64,000 nucleotides of DNA from Rhizobium sp. 11515TR. Lineage in GTDB: Bacteria > Pseudomonadota > Alphaproteobacteria > Rhizobiales > Rhizobiaceae. Positions 58,753 through 64,000 of this stretch are shown here, one piece after another; position 1 is the stretch's first letter, and the number at the start of each line of letters is the position of its first letter. The translations under genes and the position numbers were made by a program. The notes under the pieces were generated by a model. That model was given only the letters and a program-made list of their open reading frames with translations. It made no database searches and was not told where the DNA came from. The stretch is from positions 1 through 64,000 of the forward strand of contig NZ_CP022998.1 in assembly GCF_002277895.1 (NCBI RefSeq), written 5' to 3'.

Positions 58753-58799
58753 CCGAAAGCCCGATAAGAAAACGCCAAGCACTATCATCCGGCTTTCGG
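58753..58799 (+). promoter_or_regulatory. inverted repeat covering the ribosome-binding site of the LysE gene
   Basis: Perfect 9-bp arms CCGAAAGCC (58753-58761) and GGCTTTCGG (58791-58799). The right arm overlaps the GGAG site (58798-58801) that serves the ATG at 58810, so pairing would partly hide it. Confidence 0.45.
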
Positions 58800-58809
58800 A
58801 GCGACTTTC

Positions 58810-59451
58810 ATGGATTTCATACCCAGTCTGCCGACCCTTCTGGCCTTCTCGGCAGCGAGCCTGCTGCTGGCGATGACGCCTGGTCCCGACATGACACTAT
58901 CGATCAGCCGCGCGCTGGCGCAGGGTAAAAAGGCCGCGCTCTTCGTCGTACTCGGCACCACGCTCGGCGTGGTCGTCCATACCTGCCTCGTGGCCTTCGG
59001 CATCTCCGCGCTGATCACGGCTTCGCCGGTCGCCTTTACCGTACTGAAGACCGGCGGCGCTGCCTATCTGCTGTGGCTGGCGATCCAGGCGATCCGTTTC
59101 GGTTCCAGCCTGTCGGTCAAGAAGGTCGATACGGTCGGCGGAACGCCCTTCGCCAATATCTCGAATGGCTTCTGGGTCAATCTGCTGAATCCGAAGGTCA
59201 TCATCTTCTTCATGACCTTTCTGCCGCAGTTCGTGACTGCCGGCGATCCTGCCGTCACGCACAAGCTGCTCTTCCTCGGCTTCTTCTTCATCGTCATCGG
59301 CATGCCGGTGAACATGCTCGTCGTTCTTGCTGCCGACGGTCTGTCGTCTTGGCTACAGCAGAATCGCGGCGTGATGCGCGGCCTCGACTACGCCTTTGCC
59401 GGCGTCTTCTCCATCTTTGCGGTGAAGATTTTCTTTACTCAGGCTCGCTGA
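58810..59451 (+). CDS. LysE/RhtB family exporter
   Basis: The 213-residue protein opens FSAASLLLAMTPGPDMTLSISRALAQGKKAALFVVLGTTLGVVVH and has NGFWVNLLNPKVIIFFMTFLPQFV near residue 120, both standard RhtB motifs, with six hydrophobic helices. It probably exports an amino acid or homoserine-like compound. It is the third LysE protein in the window. Its 3' end overlaps the next gene by 17 bp. Confidence 0.92.
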   Translation: MDFIPSLPTLLAFSAASLLLAMTPGPDMTLSISRALAQGKKAALFVVLGTTLGVVVHTCLVAFGISALITASPVAFTVLKTGGAAYLLWLAIQAIRFGSSLSVKKVDTVGGTPFANISNGFWVNLLNPKVIIFFMTFLPQFVTAGDPAVTHKLLFLGFFFIVIGMPVNMLVVLAADGLSSWLQQNRGVMRGLDYAFAGVFSIFAVKIFFTQAR

Positions 59452-59851
59452 GGATTGGGTGGCGGCCAGCGATTAACCAGTAAACGGTCGCGCAGGCCGC
59501 CCCGAGAAAAGCGAAGCAGACCGCGATCGTGATCAGATTAAGAGTTTGCGGCTTTTCCATAGAGCCGGAAATCAGAATGGATGCCACGGACGACAGGACC
59601 GCGCCGTAGATCGCGTATCCAAACCAGCGGCGAACCCCACGCCATTCCATGATGGGAATGACGATGAGAGATGGCAAAATGCTGACGATCATTGCGGCCT
59701 TGGTCATCTCGATGGTCAGAACGAAGAGCTCCGGCACACCGCTCCCCGGAAGAGTATAGGCAGCAACGCAAGCCAATACGAAACCCATCAGTGCGCAAGC
59801 GGCGAGATAGCCCCACAGGAGGCGTATCGGCTTGCGTAGTCCAAGGAGCAT
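59435..59851 (-). CDS. hypothetical four-helix membrane protein
   Basis: The 138-residue protein has four predicted membrane helices (about 10-30, 42-65, 73-92 and 103-128) with positive charges between the second and third (EWRGVRRWFGYA). I recognise no family with certainty. The ATG at 59851 has GAGGA eight bases upstream, inside the end of rlmN; a TTG at 59860 overlaps the rlmN stop. It is probably co-transcribed with rlmN and converges on the LysE gene. Confidence 0.7.
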   Translation of the reverse strand: MLLGLRKPIRLLWGYLAACALMGFVLACVAAYTLPGSGVPELFVLTIEMTKAAMIVSILPSLIVIPIMEWRGVRRWFGYAIYGAVLSSVASILISGSMEKPQTLNLITIAVCFAFLGAACATVYWLIAGRHPILSEPE

Positions 59852-59856
59852 CGACC

Positions 59857-61092
59857 TCAATCCTCGCCGTGATTGGCGATCATCATCGCTTCGAATGCCA
59901 GTCGCTCCGTCTTGCGCATGCGCTCGGATTCCGACTTAAGCTGACCGCAGGCGGCGAGAATATCGCGCCCACGCGGCGTGCGAATCGGCGAGGCATAGCC
60001 GGCCGAATTGATGAAATCGGCGAATTTCTCGATCTGCTCCCAGTCCGAACACTGATAATTCGTGCCGGGCCAGGGATTGAAGGGGATCAGGTTGATCTTT
60101 GCGGGAATACCCTTCAGAAGCTGGATCAGCCCCTTGGCATCCTCGAGGCTGTCGTTGACGCCCTTCAGCATCACATATTCGAAGGTGATGCGGCGCGCAT
60201 TCGACAGGCCGGGATAGGCGCGGCAGGCGTCCATCAGCTCCTTCAGCGGATACTTCTTGTTGATCGGCACCAGCATGTCGCGCAGGTCGTCCCGCACGGC
60301 ATGCAGCGAGATCGCCAGCATGACGCCGATCTCGTCGCCGGTGCGGTAGATTTCCGGTACGACGCCCGAGGTCGAAAGAGTGATACGCCGCTTCGACAAG
60401 GATAGGCCATCGCCATCCGACGCGATCAGCAGAGCCTGCTTGACGCTCTCGAAATTATAGAGCGGCTCGCCCATGCCCATCATGACGATGTTGCTGACCT
60501 TGCGTCCCTCGGCCGGCATGATCGTACCCTGCGGCGCTTCACGGTCCGGGAAATCGCCGAGTCGGTCGCGCGCCAGAAGCAACTGCGACAGGATCTCTTC
60601 CGCCGTCAGATTGCGCACTAGGCGCTGCGTGCCGGTATGACAGAAGGAACAGGTGAGCGAACAGCCGACCTGGCTGGAAATGCAGAGCGTGCCGCGCCCC
60701 TCTTCCGGAATATAGACGCTTTCGACTTCGACGGGACGGCCGGCGCCACGCGGCGGGAAGCGGAGCAGCCATTTGCGGGTGCCGTCATTGGAGACTTGCT
60801 CCTCGACGATCTCCGGACGGGCGATGGTGAAATGCGTCTTCAGCATTTCGCGCATGTCCTTCGACACGTTGGCCATGGCATCGAAATCGGAGACGCCGCG
60901 CACATAGATCCAGTTCCAGAGCTGGCTGACACGCATCTTGATCTGCTTGTCGGCAACGCCCTTTCCCCTAAGCGCCGCGCCCATCTCTTCGCGTGTCATG
61001 CCGATCAGCGATGGCTTCGGCGAAAGCTCGACGGGCTGCGATACCGGCATCGGCTTGAGCCTGGAGGGTGTTATGACATCGGTTGCGGACAT
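59857..61092 (-). CDS. rlmN: dual-specificity 23S rRNA/tRNA adenine-C2 methyltransferase RlmN
   Basis: RlmN is a radical SAM enzyme that methylates C2 of A2503 in 23S rRNA and A37 in some tRNAs. The 411-residue protein has the cluster motif [11 protein letters not shown] near residue 140, [13 protein letters not shown] near 200, and the second catalytic Cys in DILAACGQL near 385. The start [12 protein letters not shown] is chosen; the longer frame to 61158 has no support. Confidence 0.96.
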   Translation of the reverse strand: MSATDVITPSRLKPMPVSQPVELSPKPSLIGMTREEMGAALRGKGVADKQIKMRVSQLWNWIYVRGVSDFDAMANVSKDMREMLKTHFTIARPEIVEEQVSNDGTRKWLLRFPPRGAGRPVEVESVYIPEEGRGTLCISSQVGCSLTCSFCHTGTQRLVRNLTAEEILSQLLLARDRLGDFPDREAPQGTIMPAEGRKVSNIVMMGMGEPLYNFESVKQALLIASDGDGLSLSKRRITLSTSGVVPEIYRTGDEIGVMLAISLHAVRDDLRDMLVPINKKYPLKELMDACRAYPGLSNARRITFEYVMLKGVNDSLEDAKGLIQLLKGIPAKINLIPFNPWPGTNYQCSDWEQIEKFADFINSAGYASPIRTPRGRDILAACGQLKSESERMRKTERLAFEAMMIANHGED

Positions 61093-61284
61093 AAGATCGT
61101 TCCAACGGTTCACATCGGCGATGCCGCAAAAGCTGACGAAAGCTGCGGATGCGGGCAAGGCACGGAAATCTGAAGATTCATGCGGCGGCGGGGGAAGCTA
61201 TCTGCCGCACACCTATCGTTGGCGCGGCCTTTAGCATTAATTTCCGCTCGCGTCATCCCTTTCCCTCAAAAGCAAGGGCTGGCC

Positions 61285-61320
61285 TTCAAAAACGAAAGGC
61301 CGGTCGACTTGACCGGCCTT
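61285..61320 (-). terminator. intrinsic terminator of the IalB-like gene
   Basis: AAGGCCGGTC (61296-61305) and GACCGGCCTT (61311-61320) form a perfect 10-bp stem with a 5-base loop. On the minus strand TCGTTTTTG follows. It is 60 bp after the IalB-like stop. The rest of 61093-61379 shows no gene. Confidence 0.8.
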
Positions 61321-61379
61321 GCTCATTGCGGTCGCGGCAACGGAAAGATCACATTTGCGTGATCCTTCGGCGCTCGATC

Positions 61380-61928
61380 TTATTTGCAGTTTTCGATCTG
61401 CTTCAGCGCAGCCGTCACACCCTTCAATGAATAGGTGTAGGAAGTGGCAGTACCCTTCTTTGAGGTTGCCGAAACCTTCAGCGAGTGGCCGGATTTCAGC
61501 GCGGCGACCAATGCCGGCTCCTGCGCGGCGTTCTCTACCCACGCGGCCTTGTCCTTGGTGAACATCACGAAGGTCTTGTTGTCGATGGTGACGTTGACCT
61601 TCGAGTTGTCCTTGAGGGGATAGCCCATCATCGCCTGCGGTTCATAGGAGATGTTCTGGCCCGGACGCTGCGACACAATGAAGAAATTGTCGCCATGGTC
61701 GATGCCCGTTGGCGGCGCCTTGGCCGTCGGCACGGAAAGAACGTAACATACCTTACCGCCGGCGGACTGGTAGGAATAGGCACCCCACGCGTCAAATTGC
61801 TGAATGCGCGTCGGAGCCGCCGGCGCTGCTGGCGCCGCTGCCTGCGTCTGCTTCTTGGTCTGCGCGGACGCTATGCCGGTTCCGGCCAGAACAAGCGAGA
61901 GGGCGATTGCGAAGCTTTTTACAAACAT
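61380..61928 (-). CDS. invasion-associated locus B (IalB) family protein
   Basis: The 182-residue protein has a signal peptide (MFVKSFAIALSLVLAGTGIA), an Ala/Pro linker, and the IalB core: FDAWGAYSYQSAGGKVCYVLSVP, DNFFIVSQRPGQNISYEPQAMMGYPLKDNSKVNVTIDNKTFVMFTKDKAAWVENA, and a C-terminal Cys in QIENCK. Bartonella IalB aids erythrocyte invasion, but the family is common in non-pathogenic rhizobia. AGGA precedes the ATG. A terminator follows. Confidence 0.92.
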   Translation of the reverse strand: MFVKSFAIALSLVLAGTGIASAQTKKQTQAAAPAAPAAPTRIQQFDAWGAYSYQSAGGKVCYVLSVPTAKAPPTGIDHGDNFFIVSQRPGQNISYEPQAMMGYPLKDNSKVNVTIDNKTFVMFTKDKAAWVENAAQEPALVAALKSGHSLKVSATSKKGTATSYTYSLKGVTAALKQIENCK

Positions 61929-62260
61929 GGTTTCCTGCCGATTTCTTGCGGTCCAGAGCTCATGGCGATTCGTTTGACGCACGCCTGTGCTCGTGAGCTG
62001 CCTTATTTTGACTTTATTCAGGTTACCAAACCGTCAACGGAGCGCTGCCGCCACCGGCTCCGTGCCATTTCAATCCAGTTATCGCGCAAAGCTTGAAACG
62101 CATCAGAAGGAATTGGAAAACCCGGATGATGAAGTACCACCCTGCAGCTTCGATTTAAGACAGAAAGATTCGGGCAAGAATTTGACCTCGCTAAAATCAG
62201 GGAGGTCTCATAAATCTCTGGAAACCCGAGAGGATTCAGATCGGCTCAGCAAAACAAGCA
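61929..62260. other. 332-bp intergenic region, no gene recognised
   Basis: It holds the promoter of the IalB-like gene on the minus strand and the 3' region of the YkvA-like gene. A short frame of 96 codons on the plus strand lacks a ribosome site and has unlikely composition. A weak 6-bp hairpin GACCTC/GAGGTC lies near 62190-62210. Confidence 0.6.
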
Positions 62261-62650
62261 TCAGGCGGTCTTCATAGACTCGGGCTCGTTCTCCAGCGCG
62301 CGATCGGCGGCGTCGTAATGTTCCTGGCGGATATGGCCTCTAATCATGCTGAAAGCGAGCGTCAGCACCGCGACATCATCGGAAAAGCCGATGACGGCAA
62401 AGAAATCGGGGATAATATCAACCGGCATGACGAAATAGCCGAGCGCCGCCAGCAATATGCCGCGAACACGCGTCGGCGTCTGCGGGTCGAACGCACAATA
62501 GAAGGCGGCCACGACGTCGCGGGAAAAGGGAATATGGCGAGCTGCCTTCCGCAAGGTCGGCCAGAATTTTCTGCGCACCGATTTCTCCTGCTCTTTTTGG
62601 GTCTCTTCGTCACCAGGCATCAGGATTTCCCCGTACTTGATGTCATCCAT
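62261..62650 (-). CDS. YkvA family (DUF1232) protein
   Basis: The 129-residue protein has the DUF1232 segment AAFYCAFDPQTPTRVRGILLAALGYFVMPVDIIPDFFAVIGFSDDVAVLTLAF, with the conserved P-D-x-IPD motif. The family is membrane associated and of unknown function. The start MDDIKYGEILMPG is preferred for its GAGG upstream; the frame extends to 62695. Confidence 0.87.
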   Translation of the reverse strand: MDDIKYGEILMPGDEETQKEQEKSVRRKFWPTLRKAARHIPFSRDVVAAFYCAFDPQTPTRVRGILLAALGYFVMPVDIIPDFFAVIGFSDDVAVLTLAFSMIRGHIRQEHYDAADRALENEPESMKTA

Positions 62651-62716
62651 TCCATTCACCTCAATCGAGGCCCGTCGGCCGGGCCGTGTAAACATATGGT
62701 GATCGCCTACCGCGAT

Positions 62717-63022
62717 TCAATCGATCCGGCGTGCCGCCGCCTTCTCCATCGCCTTCGCCAGCTTGACGTCATGATCGGTCAGGCCGCCGGCATCGTGTGT
62801 CGTCAGCTTCACCTCGACGCGGGAATAGACGTTGAACCATTCCGGATGGTGGTTGAATTTTTCCGCGGCAAGAGCGGCTTCCGTCATGAAGCCGAAGGCC
62901 TCGACGAAGTTGCGGAACTTGAAAGTCTTCGAAATCGAAAGGCCGTCATCCGCAAGCGCCCAGCCTCCAAGCTCCGCAAGATTTTTATCGATTGCCGCGC
63001 GGCCCAGTCGGTCGTATTTCAT
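62717..63022 (-). CDS. phhB: 4a-hydroxytetrahydrobiopterin dehydratase
   Basis: PhhB recycles the pterin cofactor of phenylalanine hydroxylase. The 101-residue protein has the active-site [32 protein letters not shown] with the conserved His pair and later His. It lies 66 bp upstream of the YkvA-like start on the same strand, and a family A repeat precedes it. Confidence 0.93.
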   Translation of the reverse strand: MKYDRLGRAAIDKNLAELGGWALADDGLSISKTFKFRNFVEAFGFMTEAALAAEKFNHHPEWFNVYSRVEVKLTTHDAGGLTDHDVKLAKAMEKAAARRID

Positions 63023-63039
63023 GGCAAGTCACTCCTCTC

Positions 63040-63135
63040 TAAAGCAATTCCAGAAAAACTGCGTATCGTTTTTTCCGTCCGGAATTGCGTAAAAGCAAAA
63101 GGGTAGAGCGTTTTCGCATTTCGAAGAAAAGCGGA
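63040..63135. repeat. rhizobial intergenic palindromic repeat, family A copy 3
   Basis: Arms GCAATTC (63044-63050) and GAATTGC (63082-63088) with the shared GTAAAAGCAAAAGGGTAGAGCG tail structure. It fills the divergent region between phhB and the phosphatase gene, so it may contribute to their promoters. Confidence 0.75.
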
Positions 63136-63159
63136 AAGCTCTGGCGGTGAAACGATAAC

Positions 63160-63641
63160 ATGGATCGTCACAGGATACTTTTCGTCTGCGCCGGCAATAT
63201 CTGCCGCTCGCCCCTCGCCGAAGGCATATTCAGACATCTGGCAAGCGAGGGCGGCTGTGACAGTGAATTCGACATCGATTCAGCTGGCACCGGCGGCTGG
63301 CATCAGGGAGAACGCCCGGATCGCCGTTCGGTTGCGGTTGCCGCCGGCCACGGAATCGATATTTCAGCCCAGCGCGCTCGCCGCATCGAACCATCTGATT
63401 TCAGCCGGTTCGATCTTATCCTGGCAATGGATCAAGACAATTTGAAGAACTTGCGCAAGGCAGCACCCGCGGAATCCCTCGGGAGGCTGTATCTCTTCAA
63501 TGCCCTGGCGCTCGGAAGCAACAAGGACATTCCGATCCCTACTATGGCGACCGCGAGGATTTCGAAGCGGTTTACACCATGCTCTTGGCCGGCTGCAGCG
63601 CGTTGTTGCCCAAAGTTGGGAACGTGCTGCGGGGCTCGTGA
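63160..63641 (+). pseudogene. low-molecular-weight protein tyrosine phosphatase, frameshifted
   Basis: The N-terminal part is intact: ILFVCAGNICRSPLAEGIF has the CX5R-S phosphate loop with the catalytic Cys near residue 10. After KDIP (about residue 124, near 63533) the frame changes. In the next frame the expected tail DPYYGDREDFEAVYTMLLAG and ALLPKVGNVLRGS is found, ending at TGA 63639-63641. A single missing G in an expected CCGGATCCC explains this. The unshifted frame ends at 63663 with a different tail and lacks the general-acid Asp of DPYY. It is either a pseudogene or a sequencing error. Confidence 0.8.
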
Positions 63642-64000
63642 AGCGGGAATATCTCTTCGGTGAGATAGGGACCGCCACCGACCGATTCGCGCGACGACAG
63701 AAGCACGAAGCGCCCGACCGTGAAGGGCTGGGTATAGAAATTGCCGCGGCCGGATAGATAGTGCACGACATCGTCGACCCGCGAGGACTTTAGCCTGGCG
63801 AGCGTCACGTGCGGCGTGAACTTGCGCGGATCCGGCTGCAGGCCGATCCGCTGGCAAATGCGCTCGATCTCGCCTTGCAGCGCGAACATATCCGGTGTCT
63901 GCGAGACCCCGGCCCAAACCGAATGCGGTTTCTTAGAGCCGAAGGAACCGATGCCCTCCAGCCGAAGCTGGAATTCAGGTCGATCTATCCGGTCCAGACG
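63572..64000 (-). CDS. thpR: RNA 2',3'-cyclic phosphodiesterase ThpR/LigT, C-terminal part
   Basis: The frame enters from the right edge and reads RLDRIDRPEFQLRLEGIGSF, then KPHSVWAGV, and DPRKFTPHVTLARLK with the second HxT motif of the 2H phosphoesterase fold. The first HxT motif lies beyond the window. The family hydrolyses 2',3'-cyclic phosphate ends of RNA. The gene converges on the phosphatase and overlaps it by 70 bp if the latter ends at 63641. Confidence 0.88.
   Translation of the reverse strand, partial: RLDRIDRPEFQLRLEGIGSFGSKKPHSVWAGVSQTPDMFALQGEIERICQRIGLQPDPRKFTPHVTLARLKSSRVDDVVHYLSGRGNFYTQPFTVGRFVLLSSRESVGGGPYLTEEIFPLHEPRSTFPTLGNNALQPAKSMV

Noticed and set aside
61987..62277. 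96-codon plus-strand frame in the IalB/YkvA gap
   Set aside because: No ribosome site, low-complexity charged composition and no similarity I can recognise.

Overview
This 64 kb window is ordinary core chromosome of an alphaproteobacterium, almost certainly Rhizobiaceae and most like Rhizobium. The grounds are the gene order of the atpHAG block, the sdhCDAB operon and the mdh-sucCD-sucAB-lpdA block, an Omp19-like protease-inhibitor lipoprotein, an IalB-family protein, a hemC-hemD-mitofilin-HemY cluster, high GC with Rhizobium-like codon use, and short palindromic intergenic repeats typical of rhizobia. No rRNA, tRNA, CRISPR array, insertion sequence or prophage was recognised. Both edges cut a gene: atpG on the left, a ThpR/LigT phosphodiesterase on the right.

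Layout. 1-5.6 kb: ATP synthase genes, a small membrane protein and primosomal helicase PriA, all on the minus strand. 5.8-8.2 kb: an accessory redox cassette (PPOX flavoprotein, HxlR regulator, divergent NmrA-type reductase) with several candidate operators, including a 28-bp perfect palindrome. 8.4-16.4 kb: SMC-like ATPase, acyltransferase, XerC recombinase, TraB/GumN protein, DUF2867 protein and a large M16 peptidase. 16.5-29 kb: the TCA-cycle block mdh, sucC, sucD, sucA, sucB, lpdA, interrupted by a DUF1579 gene and by a four-gene group (DUF4241, secreted protein, SDR, LysE exporter). 29-34.8 kb: ZapE, the Omp19-like lipoprotein and succinate dehydrogenase sdhCDAB. 35-39 kb: a secreted protein, an ETF-beta-type methyltransferase, EVE and YciI proteins, GpsA and TsaD. 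39-45 kb: the heme cluster, a TerB-like protein and an amidotransferase. 45-51 kb: poly-gamma-glutamate hydrolase-like protein, MFS exporter, YggT, DUF167, pyrophosphatase, acetyltransferase and BipA/TypA. 51-64 kb: a GST/MarR divergent pair, an orphan protein, an M3 oligopeptidase, two more LysE exporters, a MarR regulator, ArgG, an SDR, RlmN, IalB-like, YkvA-like, PhhB, a frameshifted low-molecular-weight tyrosine phosphatase and partial ThpR.

How it works together. Most of the window serves central energy metabolism: malate dehydrogenase, succinyl-CoA synthetase, the 2-oxoglutarate dehydrogenase complex and succinate dehydrogenase feed the respiratory chain that drives ATP synthase, and the heme cluster supplies cytochromes. 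The most unusual material is regulatory: mirror-image promoters with twin operators between the GST and MarR genes, the PPOX/HxlR/NmrA operators, two full-length CtrA-type boxes, and structures that may cover the start region of an M16 peptidase and a LysE exporter. I did not find a convincing wholly new multi-gene system; the best candidates are the redox cassette and the uncharacterised group inside the TCA block.
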